Assembly: GCF_020622265.1 (NCBI RefSeq)
Contig: NZ_JACNMQ010000007.1
Coordinates: 62,001 to 126,000, forward strand
Direction of reading: 5' to 3'
Source of the DNA: Halomonas sp. M20
Lineage (GTDB): Bacteria; Pseudomonadota; Gammaproteobacteria; Pseudomonadales; Halomonadaceae
DNA: 64,000 nt
The stretch's first letter is position 1; each line of letters starts with the position of its first letter. The notes below the pieces were generated by a model. It had not been told where the DNA came from. It did not search any database and was given only the letters and a program-made list of their open reading frames with translations. The position numbers were made by a program, and so were the translations under genes. This document shows, piece by piece, positions 26,641 through 36,389 of the stretch.

Positions 26641-27581
26641 TCGGTATCGCCGTAGACCTCGGCTAGGATTTCCCCGGCGCCCTGATCGAGAAGCTCCTCG
26701 GCTACGCGGATACCCAATATTTCCGGCTCATTCGCCGAGCCACGACCCTCGGCACGCAGCACTCGAGAGCCATCCGGCATACCGACCAAGGCGCGCAGCC
26801 ACAGGGTTCGCCCACCTTCTTCGAGCACCGCATGCCCGGCAATAGGCACCTGGCACCCCCCATCCAGACGTGTATTCATGGCGCGTTCGGCCCGCACACG
26901 TGTCGCGGTATCCAGATGATCAAGAGGTACCAGCAAATCCAGCAGCTCAGGATCATTGATCCGGCACTCGATGCCCAACGCGCCCTGGCCACAGGCAGGC
27001 AAACTGATTTCCGCCGGCAACTCCATGGTAATGCGCTCGCTGAGGCCCAGTCGGCGCAACCCTGAAGTGGCAAGTATGATGGCATCATACTCGCCATCAT
27101 CGAGCTTGCGCAGCCGCGTCTGCACGTTGCCACGCAGAGTGAGCACTTCCAGATCCGGGCGCTTTTCGCTGACCTGCAATCCTCGCCGCAAGCTGGAGGT
27201 ACCGACTTTAGCGCCTTCAGGCAAGGCTTCGAAGCTGGCGTAGTGGTTGGAAATAAAGGCATCGGTGGGCTCGGCACCTTCGAGGATCACCGAGAGCCCC
27301 AAACCTTCAGGGAAATGCATCGGCACATCCTTCATCGAATGCACCGCGATATCTGCTCGACCGTCGAGCATAGATTCTTCCAGTTCCTTGACGAACAGCC
27401 CCTTACCCCCGACCTTGGCCAGCGGCGTGTCGAGAATCTTGTCACCTCGGGTGGACATGGCGACCAGTTCGACCTCGAGACCGGGATGCAATTCCAGTAG
27501 GCGATCACGTACATGTTCGGCCTGCCATAGGGCAAGCATGCTTTTACGGGTGGCAATACGAAGGGTCGTGATGGCGGACAC
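26637..27581 (-). CDS. hemC: Porphobilinogen deaminase (hydroxymethylbilane synthase)
   Basis: A 314-residue enzyme that joins four porphobilinogens into hydroxymethylbilane in the cytosol. [44 protein letters not shown] and [20 protein letters not shown] are present; the cysteine near residue 242 holds the dipyrromethane cofactor. First gene of hemCDXY. Upstream, an 8-bp inverted repeat (27600-27607 / 27616-27623) lies 19 bases before the start, in the probable leader. Confidence 0.95.
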   Translation of the reverse strand: MSAITTLRIATRKSMLALWQAEHVRDRLLELHPGLEVELVAMSTRGDKILDTPLAKVGGKGLFVKELEESMLDGRADIAVHSMKDVPMHFPEGLGLSVILEGAEPTDAFISNHYASFEALPEGAKVGTSSLRRGLQVSEKRPDLEVLTLRGNVQTRLRKLDDGEYDAIILATSGLRRLGLSERITMELPAEISLPACGQGALGIECRINDPELLDLLVPLDHLDTATRVRAERAMNTRLDGGCQVPIAGHAVLEEGGRTLWLRALVGMPDGSRVLRAEGRGSANEPEILGIRVAEELLDQGAGEILAEVYGDTE

Positions 27582-27599
27582 GGCAAACTCCTGCGGCAG

Positions 27600-27623
27600 G
27601 TGGTCGAGTCATCCGTCGACCAC
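27600..27623 (-). promoter_or_regulatory. Inverted repeat in the hemC leader
   Basis: GTGGTCGA (27600-27607) and TCGACCAC (27616-27623) are exact complements with an 8-base spacer. It could be a hairpin in the hemC mRNA leader or an operator. No T run follows, and no known motif was recognised. Confidence 0.4.
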
Positions 27624-27745
27624 GATAGACGTCTGCCGCGACAGCGGCATTTACTCCTTATGATAAAGCAGTCGTCGGTTTAGTAAAATCCAATGACACT
27701 CACTGCATCGGTCTTCCATGCCGATCTCGCCTGTAACGATGACTC

Positions 27746-27754
27746 TGGTACAAT
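27746..27754 (+). promoter_or_regulatory. Extended -10 promoter for the argH operon
   Basis: TGGTACAAT reads as an extended -10 element (TGn plus TACAAT) 75 bases before the argH ATG. There is no good -35 hexamer at the usual distance, which extended -10 promoters can do without. Confidence 0.5.
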
Positions 27755-27828
27755 CTTGAACAAACTATCACCAAGAGCCCGTTCACGTTCGTTAACGAGT
27801 TCCAAGACCTTGCAGGACGCATCGCACC

Positions 27829-29259
27829 ATGAGCCAGCAAACCAACCAGTCCTGGGGTGGCCGCTTCAGCGAGCCCACCGATGCCTTTGTCGAAAAGTTC
27901 ACCGCCTCGGTGGATTTCGATCGCCGTCTCTACCACCACGACATTCTCGGCTCCAAGGCCCATGCCACCATGCTTGAGCGGGTCGGCGTACTGACCAGCG
28001 ATGAACGCGCCGCCATCCTCGAGGGGCTTGCCGAGGTCGAGGCAGAGATCGAGGCCGGTCAATTCCCTTGGTCCGTCGCCCTGGAAGACGTGCACATGAA
28101 CGTCGAGGCGCGGCTGACCGAGAAAATCGGTATTACCGGCAAGAAACTGCATACCGGGCGCTCCCGCAACGATCAGGTGGCCACGGACATTCGTCTTTAT
28201 CTGCGTGACGAGATCGACGTCATCGACTCGGAACTTGCGCGTCTGCGCAGCGGCATGATCGAACTGGCGGACCGCGAAGCCGATACCATCATGCCGGGGT
28301 TCACCCACCTGCAGACCGCCCAGCCGGTCACCTTTGGTCATCATCTGCTGGCCTGGCAGGAGATGATCGCCCGGGATCAGGAGCGTCTGCGGGACTGTCG
28401 CAAGCGGGTCAACGTGATGCCCCTGGGGGCGGCGGCGCTTGCCGGTACAACCTACCCCATCGATCGTCACGTTACCGCGGAATTGCTGGGATTCGAGCGC
28501 CCTGCCGAGAACTCCCTGGACGCGGTGAGCGATCGCGATTTCGCTATCGAGTTCGTGAGCTTTGCCAGCCTCTTGCTGATGCACCTGTCCCGCATGAGCG
28601 AAGAGCTGGTACTGTGGAGCAGCGCCCAGTTCGACTTCATCGACCTGCCGGATCGCTTCTGCACCGGCTCCTCGATCATGCCCCAGAAGAAGAACCCGGA
28701 TGTGCCGGAACTGGTGCGGGGCAAGTCCGGGCGCGTCTATGGCCACCTGATGAGCCTGCTGACGCTGATGAAGTCCCAGCCCCTGGCCTACAACAAGGAC
28801 AATCAGGAAGACAAGGAACCCTTGTTCGACACTCTGGACACCGTCAAGGGCTGTCTCAAGGCCTTTGCGGACATGGTGCCCACCATCGAAGCCAAGACGG
28901 AACGCATGTTCGAGGCCGCGCGCAAAGGTTTCTCGACTGCCACGGATCTGGCGGATTACCTGGTGCGCAAGGGGGTGGCGTTCCGCGACGCGCACGAGAT
29001 CGTGGGTCAATCCGTGGCCTACGGCATCGAGCAAGGCAAGGATCTTTCCGAAATGAGCCTGGAGGAGCTGCGCCAATTCTCCGATGCGATCACCGACGAC
29101 GTTTTCGAGGTACTGACCCTGGAAGGCTCCGTGGCCGCACGTAACCACATCGGCGGCACCGCCCCGAATCAGGTGCGTGCCGCAGCCCAGCGGGCCCGGG
29201 ATGCGCTCAACGCACTAAACACTCTGTCAGCGGGCCGCCAAGCGGCAGGAGATGCTTGA
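27829..29259 (+). CDS. argH: Argininosuccinate lyase
   Basis: A 476-residue enzyme of the fumarase/aspartase superfamily that splits argininosuccinate into arginine and fumarate, the last step of arginine synthesis. [10 protein letters not shown] at the N-terminus, [32 protein letters not shown] and the signature [12 protein letters not shown] near residue 281 are intact. First gene of a run of closely spaced plus-strand genes; the next start overlaps or abuts its stop. Confidence 0.96.
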   Translation: MSQQTNQSWGGRFSEPTDAFVEKFTASVDFDRRLYHHDILGSKAHATMLERVGVLTSDERAAILEGLAEVEAEIEAGQFPWSVALEDVHMNVEARLTEKIGITGKKLHTGRSRNDQVATDIRLYLRDEIDVIDSELARLRSGMIELADREADTIMPGFTHLQTAQPVTFGHHLLAWQEMIARDQERLRDCRKRVNVMPLGAAALAGTTYPIDRHVTAELLGFERPAENSLDAVSDRDFAIEFVSFASLLLMHLSRMSEELVLWSSAQFDFIDLPDRFCTGSSIMPQKKNPDVPELVRGKSGRVYGHLMSLLTLMKSQPLAYNKDNQEDKEPLFDTLDTVKGCLKAFADMVPTIEAKTERMFEAARKGFSTATDLADYLVRKGVAFRDAHEIVGQSVAYGIEQGKDLSEMSLEELRQFSDAITDDVFEVLTLEGSVAARNHIGGTAPNQVRAAAQRARDALNALNTLSAGRQAAGDA

Positions 29260-29260
29260 G

Positions 29261-29461
29261 ATGCGCAGATTATCAAGTGTCGGCATCACTGCGCTGCTCC
29301 TGATGTTGCTGGCGGGCTGCGGTCAGAAAGGCCCGCTTTATCTTCCTGGCGATGAAGAAGCCGCCGAGGCCTACGATCCTGCCCGGGAGCACATGGAGCC
29401 CGGCCTGGAAAAGGACGATAGCGACAACGATGGCTTCCCCGACAGCAAAGAAGAGCGCTGA
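29261..29461 (+). CDS. lptM: Small lipoprotein LptM (YifL-type)
   Basis: A 66-residue lipoprotein from ATG 29261, which has AGGAG at 29247-29251; an ATG at 29252 is in frame but too close. The signal ends in a lipobox LLAGC followed by GQKGPLYLP, the diagnostic start of LptM/YifL. In E. coli LptM helps the LptD/E translocon in the outer membrane mature. The C-terminus is acidic. It lies just before lysA, the usual gammaproteobacterial arrangement. Confidence 0.88.
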   Translation: MRRLSSVGITALLLMLLAGCGQKGPLYLPGDEEAAEAYDPAREHMEPGLEKDDSDNDGFPDSKEER

Positions 29462-29463
29462 GC

Positions 29464-30720
29464 ATGGATCATTTCGACTACCGCGACGACAACCTTCATG
29501 CCGAAGACGTGCCCGTGGCCAGCATTGCCGAGCGTTTCGGCACCCCGTGCTATGTCTACTCTCGAGCCACCCTGGAGCGCCACTACCGCGCCTATAGCGA
29601 AGCGCTGGGGAATCACCCGCATCTGATCTGCTACGCGGTCAAGGCCAACTCCAATCTGGCGGTGCTCAACGTGCTGGCACGACTGGGAGCGGGCTTCGAT
29701 ATCGTTTCCGTGGGGGAACTTGAGCGGGTGCTGGCTGCCGGGGGCGATCCTGCCAAGGTGGTCTTTTCCGGGGTGGCCAAGCAGGCAGACGAAATGGCGC
29801 GCGCCCTGGAGGTGGGCATCAAGTGTTTCAACGTCGAGTCCCTGCCGGAGCTTGAGCGCCTCAATGACGTGGCGGCGCAGCTGGGCAAGGTCGCGGCGGT
29901 GTCGGTGCGGGTCAATCCGGATGTGGACGCCCGCACTCACCCCTATATTTCAACCGGACTCAAGGCCAACAAGTTCGGTGTACCGGTGGATCAGGCTCTC
30001 GAGGTCTATGCCCGGGCGGCCGCCATGGAAAACGTTCAGCCGGTGGGTATCGACTGCCACATCGGCTCCCAGCTCACCGAGCTCGAACCGTTCCTGGATG
30101 CCCTGGATCGGCTGCTGGTACTGCTGGACCGACTCAGCGAACAGGGTATTGCCATCACCCATCTCGACCTGGGCGGCGGCCTTGGTGTGCCTTACCAGGA
30201 CGAGCAGCCTCCACAACCCTTCGACTACGCCCGCGCCCTGCTCGAACGCCTCGAAGGACGCGATCTCACCCTGCTGTTCGAGCCGGGGCGTTCGATCGCC
30301 GCCAACGCGGGCATCCTGTTGACCCGGGTCGAATACCTCAAGCCCGGCGAAACGAAGAACTTTGCCATCATCGATGCGGGCATGAACGACCTGATTCGCC
30401 CTTCGCTTTATCAGGCCTGGCAGGCGATCATTCCGGTAGACAAACGAACGCCCCGCAACAGAGCGCTCTACGACGTGGTGGGGCCGGTCTGCGAAACCGG
30501 CGACTTCCTGGGCAAGGATCGCGAACTGGCTCTGGCCGAGGGGGATCTGCTAGCGGTACGCTCCGCCGGTGCCTACGGCTTCGTGATGGCGTCGAACTAC
30601 AACAGTCGCCCGCGCCCGCCGGAAATCATGGTGGATGGCGACCAAATGCATGAGGTACGGCGTCGGGAAACCATCGAGACGCTATGGAATGGCGAAGCCC
30701 TGCTTCCGGAGAGGTTGTGA
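29464..30720 (+). CDS. lysA: Diaminopimelate decarboxylase
   Basis: A 418-residue PLP enzyme making L-lysine from meso-diaminopimelate. The PLP lysine is in CYAVKANSN (Lys60); [29 protein letters not shown] and the active-site Cys in [11 protein letters not shown] follow in the expected order. Starts 2 bases after lptM; its stop overlaps the dapF start (TGATG). Confidence 0.96.
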   Translation: MDHFDYRDDNLHAEDVPVASIAERFGTPCYVYSRATLERHYRAYSEALGNHPHLICYAVKANSNLAVLNVLARLGAGFDIVSVGELERVLAAGGDPAKVVFSGVAKQADEMARALEVGIKCFNVESLPELERLNDVAAQLGKVAAVSVRVNPDVDARTHPYISTGLKANKFGVPVDQALEVYARAAAMENVQPVGIDCHIGSQLTELEPFLDALDRLLVLLDRLSEQGIAITHLDLGGGLGVPYQDEQPPQPFDYARALLERLEGRDLTLLFEPGRSIAANAGILLTRVEYLKPGETKNFAIIDAGMNDLIRPSLYQAWQAIIPVDKRTPRNRALYDVVGPVCETGDFLGKDRELALAEGDLLAVRSAGAYGFVMASNYNSRPRPPEIMVDGDQMHEVRRRETIETLWNGEALLPERL

Positions 30721-31553
30721 TGTTGCTGCAATTCACCAAGATGCAGGGCCTGGGCAACGATTTCATGATGATCGACCTAGTCACCCAGCGCGCACGACTG
30801 GAGACGGAGCAGATTCGCCAGTTGGCGGATCGCCACTTTGGCGTCGGTTTCGATCAACTGCTCACCGTCGAGCCGCCTCGCGACCCGGAGATGGACTTTC
30901 GCTATCGCATCTACAATGCGGATGGCAGTGAAGTGGAAAACTGCGGTAACGGCGCCCGTTGCTTCGCGCGCTTCGTTTACGATCAACGCCTGACGCATAA
31001 GCGCGAGATTCGCGTCGAGACCCAGGGCGGCCCTCTCACCCTCATGATCGAGGAAGATGGCCGGGTGCGGGTCGACATGGGCAAACCTCGCTTCGAGCCC
31101 GTAGAAGTACCCTTCAGCGCGGAGCAGGATCTGCCATTGCACGCGCTGGATGTGGATGGCGAACATCTTGAAATCGGCGTAGTGTCGATGGGGAATCCCC
31201 ATGCGCTATTGCGCGTTGACGATGTCGATGCCGCCCCCGTGGCGCGCCTCGGCAGCGCCATCGAGAGGCATCCGCGGTTCCCACGGCGCGTCAACGCAGG
31301 GTTCATGCAGGTTGTGACACGCCAGGAGATCCGGCTGCGCGTCTTTGAACGCGGTGTCGGCGAAACCCTGGCGTGTGGCACGGGCGCCTGCGCGGCCGTG
31401 GCAAACGGCATTCGTTGGGGCCTGCTCGAAAGCCCCGTAGAGGTCGAGTTACCCGGCGGCCGGCTGACTATCGAATGGTCCGACAAAGATGCCACCATGT
31501 TCATGACCGGCCCCGCCCTAAAGGTCTTCGATGGTCGCGTTCCACTTAGCTGA
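30720..31553 (+). CDS. dapF: Diaminopimelate epimerase
   Basis: A 277-residue enzyme converting LL- to meso-diaminopimelate for lysine and peptidoglycan. The two catalytic cysteines are in ENCGNGARC (Cys75) and ACGTGACA (near 219). The ATG at 30720 overlaps the lysA stop; a frame extension further upstream lies within lysA and lacks support. Together with lysA this forms the end of the DAP/lysine pathway. Confidence 0.95.
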   Translation: MLLQFTKMQGLGNDFMMIDLVTQRARLETEQIRQLADRHFGVGFDQLLTVEPPRDPEMDFRYRIYNADGSEVENCGNGARCFARFVYDQRLTHKREIRVETQGGPLTLMIEEDGRVRVDMGKPRFEPVEVPFSAEQDLPLHALDVDGEHLEIGVVSMGNPHALLRVDDVDAAPVARLGSAIERHPRFPRRVNAGFMQVVTRQEIRLRVFERGVGETLACGTGACAAVANGIRWGLLESPVEVELPGGRLTIEWSDKDATMFMTGPALKVFDGRVPLS

Positions 31554-31588
31554 TTGCGTACAACTAGTTGCAACGAGGTAGCTTATTC

Positions 31589-32305
31589 ATGCCCCAGGCC
31601 CAAGCCCCGGACACCCCTCAGACATTGGATCCCGAGCATGTGGCCCAATGGCTAGCGCAGCATCCCGACTTCTTCGTCGAGCGCGAAGGGCTATTACAGC
31701 AACTCAAGGTGCCCCACCCGGACATCGGCGGGGCCATCTCCCTGCTCGAGCGTCTTGTGCTCGACCTGCGTAGACGGGCCGAAAGTGCCGAAGAGCGACT
31801 GGAACAGCTACTTGAATCGGCGCGGCACAACGAATCCCAGTATCGGCGCACCCGGGAATTGGTATTGGCACTACTCGAGGCGGAAAACAACGACGCCTTG
31901 GGCCAAGCGTTGGCGACACAGCTTTCCGAGCGCTTTCGCACCCAGTCCGTGGCGCTATGGTGCGCTTCCAATCTGACGGATGCCGAGCCCACCGCCCCTC
32001 AGCCCCCCCGCTTCGTGCTTGATAACAATGCAGGGGCACGCTTGGGAGCGCTGCTCGACGGTCGCGCCAGCCGCTGCCGACGCCTGTCGCGCAAGGACTG
32101 GCAGCTATTGCTGCCGCATATCGAGCCGCCCAAGAAGGCGGGCTCCTGCGCCCTGACGCGACTCACCCTAGGTGAGCCCTTAGGGTATCTGGTGCTGGCC
32201 AGTCACGACACCGAGCACTTTCGCGCCACCCTGGACACGCTATTCACCGAATATCTGGGCGAAGTCGTTGCGCGCTTGATGGTGCAGCATAGCCGGTCCC
32301 GCTGA
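31589..32305 (+). CDS. DUF484 family protein
   Basis: A 238-residue protein from ATG 31589 (GAGG 11 bases upstream). VAQWLAQHPDFFVEREGLLQQLKVPHP is the DUF484 hallmark, followed by SLLERLVLDLRRRAESAEER with coiled-coil character and a GAF-like domain. Members sit between dapF and xerC in gammaproteobacteria (E. coli YigA), function unknown. The stop codon lies in the first copy of a short direct repeat that continues downstream. Confidence 0.88.
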   Translation: MPQAQAPDTPQTLDPEHVAQWLAQHPDFFVEREGLLQQLKVPHPDIGGAISLLERLVLDLRRRAESAEERLEQLLESARHNESQYRRTRELVLALLEAENNDALGQALATQLSERFRTQSVALWCASNLTDAEPTAPQPPRFVLDNNAGARLGALLDGRASRCRRLSRKDWQLLLPHIEPPKKAGSCALTRLTLGEPLGYLVLASHDTEHFRATLDTLFTEYLGEVVARLMVQHSRSR

Positions 32306-32377
32306 AGCTCTTTACAAGTCCGCTGAGGCTCTTGATAAACCCGCTGAAGCTCTTTATTTAAAAGCCCGCTGAAGCTC
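32298..32377 (+). repeat. Four short direct repeats after the DUF484 gene
   Basis: The 13-mer CCCGCTGAAGCTC or a near copy occurs at 32298-32310, 32319-32331 (two differences), 32340-32352 and 32365-32377, with a 21, 21 and 25-base period. The first copy contains the stop codon of the DUF484 gene, and each later copy repeats an in-register TGA context. This looks like replication-slippage duplication of the gene's 3' end. Confidence 0.7.
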
Positions 32378-32405
32378 CTCACCAACCGCCGAGCGCTCCA
32401 TATCC

Positions 32406-33314
32406 ATGCAAGAAGACGTCGACGCTTTTTTAGCCGACCTGGCCCAGCAGGCAAGCTCGGCAACCGTTGATGCCTATCGCCGCGATCTGGTGGTCTTCAT
32501 GGACTACCTCGGCGAGCAGGGTATCACCGATTGGCGCAGGCTCGAGGCGGGGCTAATAAAGCGTTTCCTCGCTCAAGAGCGCAGTCGCGGCCTGGCACCT
32601 CGCAGCCTGGCGCGCCGTCGTGCCGCCCTGTCGCGCTTCGTAGAAGAGCTGGTGCACCATCAGGTGCTGACCCACAACCCAGTCAAGCTGGTACGTACAC
32701 CGCGTCAACCTCAACATCTGCCACGGCCGGTGGATGTCGATCTACTTTCGCGTTTTCTCGACACGCCTCACGATGATTCGCCGCTGGCCCTGCGCGATCA
32801 GGCCATGCTGGAGCTGCTCTACTCCTGCGGGTTGCGACTGGCAGAGCTGGCATCGCTGAATCTTGATAGCCTGGATGCACGGCGTGTGCGCGTTGTAGGC
32901 AAGGGCAGCAAACCACGTCAGGTGCCGCTGGGTAATCGTGCTCGCCAAGCGCTGGAGGCTTGGAAGGCAGTACGTAGACAACTTGCAGAGAGCGAGGAAT
33001 CCGCCCTGTTCGTGGGGCTCAGGGGTAAGCGCCTGGGCCACCGGGCCATTCAACTGCGCCTGGCGCAAACCGCCATCGAGCGTGGCTTGCCGGAGCATCT
33101 GCATCCGCACCGGCTGCGCCACTCCTTCGCCAGCCATCTGCTCGAGTCCAGCCAGGATCTGCGTGCGGTGCAGGAACTGCTGGGTCATGCCAATCTATCT
33201 ACTACCCAAGTCTACACCCGGCTCGATTGGCAGCACCTGGCGAGCGTCTACGATGCCGCCCATCCCCGGGCACGCAGACGTAGCAATACCTCTCACGACG
33301 ATCCGGCGATCTGA
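32406..33314 (+). CDS. xerC: Tyrosine recombinase XerC
   Basis: A 302-residue recombinase resolving chromosome dimers at dif together with XerD. The N-terminal SAM-like domain (FLADLAQQASSATVDAYRRD) is followed by the catalytic domain with Arg in YSCGLRLAELASL, HPHRLRHSFASHLLE, LLGHANLSTTQVYTRLDW (His and the nucleophile Tyr). Position after dapF-DUF484 identifies it as XerC rather than XerD. Confidence 0.94.
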   Translation: MQEDVDAFLADLAQQASSATVDAYRRDLVVFMDYLGEQGITDWRRLEAGLIKRFLAQERSRGLAPRSLARRRAALSRFVEELVHHQVLTHNPVKLVRTPRQPQHLPRPVDVDLLSRFLDTPHDDSPLALRDQAMLELLYSCGLRLAELASLNLDSLDARRVRVVGKGSKPRQVPLGNRARQALEAWKAVRRQLAESEESALFVGLRGKRLGHRAIQLRLAQTAIERGLPEHLHPHRLRHSFASHLLESSQDLRAVQELLGHANLSTTQVYTRLDWQHLASVYDAAHPRARRRSNTSHDDPAI

Positions 33315-33318
33315 CACC

Positions 33319-34074
33319 ATGACCTCTTTTAGCTCTCCCTTGACAGCCCTGACCTTCGATCTCGACGACACTCTTTGGGACAACCATGGGGTGATGGTCG
33401 CCACCGAAAACGGTCACTATGACTGGCTGGATGAGGCCATCGCCTCTCTGGAGATCCAGCGCGAACGCATGAGCGAACGCTTTCCCTTGAGCGCTTATCA
33501 GGAACGACGCCAGCAGGTGGCTCGGCGCGAACCGCTGCGGCGAGGAGATTTCACCTGGATTCGCCAGCAAAGCCTGCTCGAGATGCTGCGAGAGTACGGG
33601 TTACGCCCCCAGGACGCCGAGGATTATGCTGCGGCAGCCATGGAACAGTTCATGATCTTTCGCCATCAGCTCACTCCTTACCCGGAGGTAGAAACGATGC
33701 TCGACGATCTCAGGCAGCACTACGCCTTGGCAGCGATCACCAACGGTAACGTGCAGATCACACGCCTGCCCCTAGCGCGGCATTTTCCCATCGCCATTGC
33801 CGCCGGCGAACTGCTTGCGCCCAAACCCGACGCACGGCCTTTCCTGGCGGCGCTGGCGCGGCTTGGCAGCACCCCCTCTCAGACGATGCATGTCGGCGAC
33901 TCCTGGCGTGAAGACGTGCTTCCGGCACGGCGTCTGGGAATGCGGGTGGCCTGGATCGACAAGCATGGCGAACACCCCAGCGATATTCCCGAGGGGGTCT
34001 TCCGGCTCGATCATATCCGCGAACTGCCGGCGCTGCTTGCTCGGCTATCCCTAGCGCTCGGTTCTCGATCTTAG
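33319..34074 (+). CDS. HAD superfamily hydrolase, YigB-like
   Basis: A 251-residue phosphatase starting 5 bases after xerC. LTFDLDDTLWD (nucleophile Asp14, Asp16), AAITNGNVQ (motif II), KPDARPFLAAL (motif III lysine) and HVGDSWREDVLPARRLGMRVAWI (motif IV) are complete. In E. coli the gene after xerC is yigB, a phosphatase acting on 5-amino-6-(5-phosphoribitylamino)uracil and FMN. The same role is likely here. A longer frame starting inside xerC is not supported. Confidence 0.9.
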   Translation: MTSFSSPLTALTFDLDDTLWDNHGVMVATENGHYDWLDEAIASLEIQRERMSERFPLSAYQERRQQVARREPLRRGDFTWIRQQSLLEMLREYGLRPQDAEDYAAAAMEQFMIFRHQLTPYPEVETMLDDLRQHYALAAITNGNVQITRLPLARHFPIAIAAGELLAPKPDARPFLAALARLGSTPSQTMHVGDSWREDVLPARRLGMRVAWIDKHGEHPSDIPEGVFRLDHIRELPALLARLSLALGSRS

Positions 34075-34090
34075 CGCTTGGCTCGCGATT

Positions 34091-34705
34091 TCAATTCTCC
34101 TGGGGAGAAAGCCAGTCATCCAGACGTGCCTGGGCTTCTTCGACGCCTTGGCGCTTCAGCGCCGAAAACAGCTGCACACTGACCAGATCTTCCCACTCCT
34201 GCAGACGCTTACGAACCTGCAGCAGGCTGTTCTTGGCCGCCCCAGGCTTGAGCTTGTCCGCCTTGGTCAACAGAATATGGACTGCCATGTCCTTGTCGTC
34301 CGCCCAACCCAGCATCATTTCATCGAATTCGCTGAGCGGATGACGCACATCCATGACCAGCACCAGCCCCTGCAGCGACGCCCGCCGCTGCAGATACTCG
34401 GCCAGGTGGCGTTGCCATTCGAGCTTGACCTTCTCGGGCACCTTGGCGAAACCATAGCCGGGTAGATCGACCAAGCGCCGGGACTCATCGTCGCCAAAAG
34501 CGAAGAAATTGATGAGCTGCGTGCGCCCCGGAGTCTTGGAGGTTCGCGCCAGCGCTTTTTGTTGCGTCAATGTGTTTATGGCACTGGATTTTCCCGCATT
34601 GGAGCGCCCCGCAAAAGCAACTTCCAGGCCTTGATCCGCAGGGCACATTGCCAGCGTCGGCGCGCTGATCATGAAGCGGGCGGTGTTATAGTGAAGACGG
34701 GTCAC
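34091..34705 (-). CDS. engB: Ribosome biogenesis GTP-binding protein EngB (YihA/YsxC)
   Basis: A 204-residue small GTPase needed for 50S subunit assembly. The GTG at 34705 gives the usual EngB N-terminus ([15 protein letters not shown]); the open frame runs on to 34933 but has no family similarity there. G1 GRSNAGKS (33-40), G2/G3 [11 protein letters not shown] and DLPGYG, G4 TKADKL are intact. Convergent with the HAD gene (16 bases between stops) and divergent from cytochrome c4, the pseudomonad/halomonad arrangement. Confidence 0.93.
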   Translation of the reverse strand: MTRLHYNTARFMISAPTLAMCPADQGLEVAFAGRSNAGKSSAINTLTQQKALARTSKTPGRTQLINFFAFGDDESRRLVDLPGYGFAKVPEKVKLEWQRHLAEYLQRRASLQGLVLVMDVRHPLSEFDEMMLGWADDKDMAVHILLTKADKLKPGAAKNSLLQVRKRLQEWEDLVSVQLFSALKRQGVEEAQARLDDWLSPQEN

Positions 34706-34965
34706 GACGAATCTCGTTATGGCTAGAATGGTGGAACACCCGGCCGGCTCAAGGTGCGGCATTATGGCCACGTTTCCGCGGCCAAAGGGATTCGATATAC
34801 TACTCCGATAATACATTTCGCGTCGGCTCGATCCAGTGCAAGAAAATCGCCATGGTTGACGAGGGCCTTGCACAGCAGCGACAGCGCACCGGCCGGCAGC
34901 ATGGTACCAGGCTCGAAAGTCGGATACTGACATCGGTTACAACGAAACGGCATAGTGAAATAGCG

Positions 34966-35574
34966 ATGAGACAGATACTGGTAAGTTTGGCACTGATCAT
35001 GGGGTTCTCGACGTTGGCACAAGCGGCTGTCGAGGGCGATCCTGCCGCTGGCAAGGAAAAGGCACAGGTCTGCGCGGCCTGTCACGGCCAGCAAGGCAAT
35101 AGCGCTGCACCCACGTTTCCTAACATTGCAGGGCAGCAGCCTGCTTACATGGTGAAGCAGATTACCGAAATTCGAGACGGCGTGCGCCCGGTGCCTGAAA
35201 TGGCAGGGATCGTGGCCAATCTCGATGAACAGGATATTGCCGATCTGTCCGCCTTCTATGCCAACCAAGAACTCAATCTTGGTCAGGCCGATCCGGCGCT
35301 CGTCGACCGAGGCAAAAGCCTTTACAAGTCTGGCGATCTTGCCAAGGGTATTCCTGCCTGCATGGCCTGTCACATGCCCACGGGTGTAGGCGTCGATTCA
35401 GCAAAATTCCCGGCGCTTTCGGGGCAGCATCCTGAATATACTGCCTCCACGCTTCAGGATTACGCCAAAGGCGAACGTAGCAACGATCCCAATGCCATCA
35501 TGCGCAATATTGCGTCCAAGATGAGCGATGCGGATATGGAAGCCGTGGCCAGCTATGTCAACGGCCTGCATTGA
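34966..35574 (+). CDS. Diheme cytochrome c4
   Basis: A 202-residue periplasmic protein with a signal peptide (MRQILVSLALIMGFSTLAQA) and two c-type heme sites, CAACH (36-40) and CMACH (132-136), each followed by its half of a duplicated fold. Cytochrome c4 carries electrons to cbb3-type or other terminal oxidases. ATG 34966 is chosen because it gives the signal peptide; the frame upstream is open but without one. Strong terminator downstream. Confidence 0.94.
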   Translation: MRQILVSLALIMGFSTLAQAAVEGDPAAGKEKAQVCAACHGQQGNSAAPTFPNIAGQQPAYMVKQITEIRDGVRPVPEMAGIVANLDEQDIADLSAFYANQELNLGQADPALVDRGKSLYKSGDLAKGIPACMACHMPTGVGVDSAKFPALSGQHPEYTASTLQDYAKGERSNDPNAIMRNIASKMSDADMEAVASYVNGLH

Positions 35575-35594
35575 TAACCCGATATTCAGGATAG

Positions 35595-35618
35595 AAGGCG
35601 GCTTCGGCCGCCTTTTTT
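35595..35618 (+). terminator. Intrinsic terminator of cytochrome c4
   Basis: AAGGCGGC (35595-35602), UUCG tetraloop, GCCGCCTT (35607-35614), then a run of six T to 35618. Textbook form, 20 bases after the stop. Confidence 0.93.
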
Positions 35619-35734
35619 CATTTTCCGGCACGACTTTAATCGCCTAATATGGTCTGACTCTCTAGGGTGCGAACGTCACTCGCGCCTTGTTTTCTCGAAT
35701 CGAATCTACCCTATTTTTTCAGGAGCTCTGACAA

Positions 35735-36385
35735 ATGTTGAAACAGTGGATGGCCGTTGTTGCTGGACTGAGTCTCTCGACGCTGGCGCTAGCAGCGCCG
35801 GTAGCGGGAGAGGATTACATGGTGTTGGACACACCTGTCGAAACCGGTGTGGAAAACGGTCAAATCGAGGTTACCGAAGTGTTCTGGTATGGCTGCCCCC
35901 ATTGCTACGATCTGGAAGAACCACTCAACACCTGGGTTGAGGATCTATCGGAAGATGTAGTTTTCGAACGTTTGCCAGCCACCATGGGCGAGACCTGGGT
36001 TCGTCATGCGGCAGCCTTTTTCGCCGCAAAGCAGCTGGGCATTCTCGATCAGGTACATGAAGATTTCTTCGACGCCATTCATCAGGATGGCAAGAAATTG
36101 ATCGATGAGGATGATATTGCGGCTTTCTACAGCGACTACGGTGTCACTGAAGAAGACGCCAAGAAGGCCCTGAACTCATTCGGGGTGAAAAGCCAGATCA
36201 ACCAGGCCCATGCCAAGATGCGTGGCTATCAGCTGATGGGCGTTCCGGCGCTGGTGGTCGAGGGTCGCTACGTCATCACGCCGAGCAGCGCGGGCAGCCT
36301 CGAGAACATGCCGCAAATTGCCAGCGCACTCATCGATCAGGAGCGCAACGAACGGTCCGACTCGGAACAAGCACAAGGGGAATGA
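35735..36385 (+). CDS. dsbA: Thiol:disulfide interchange protein DsbA
   Basis: A 216-residue periplasmic oxidase that introduces disulfides into exported proteins. Signal peptide to about ALA (residue 20); active site CPHC at 54-57 within VFWYGCPHCYDLE; the cis-proline loop is QLMGVPALVVEGRY. A Ser/Glu-rich short tail ends it. RBS AGGAGCT precedes the ATG. The next gene starts 4 bases after the stop. Confidence 0.94.
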   Translation: MLKQWMAVVAGLSLSTLALAAPVAGEDYMVLDTPVETGVENGQIEVTEVFWYGCPHCYDLEEPLNTWVEDLSEDVVFERLPATMGETWVRHAAAFFAAKQLGILDQVHEDFFDAIHQDGKKLIDEDDIAAFYSDYGVTEEDAKKALNSFGVKSQINQAHAKMRGYQLMGVPALVVEGRYVITPSSAGSLENMPQIASALIDQERNERSDSEQAQGE

Positions 36386-36389
36386 GTTT

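Noticed and set aside
27700-29148. 482-codon minus-strand frame
   Set aside because: Antisense to argH, whose motifs are complete; shadow frame.
32938-33318. Extension of the HAD hydrolase frame into xerC
   Set aside because: xerC is intact here; the HAD motif starts right after ATG 33319.
34706-34933. Extension of the engB frame
   Set aside because: No similarity to EngB and no ribosome site; the usual N-terminus starts at 34705.
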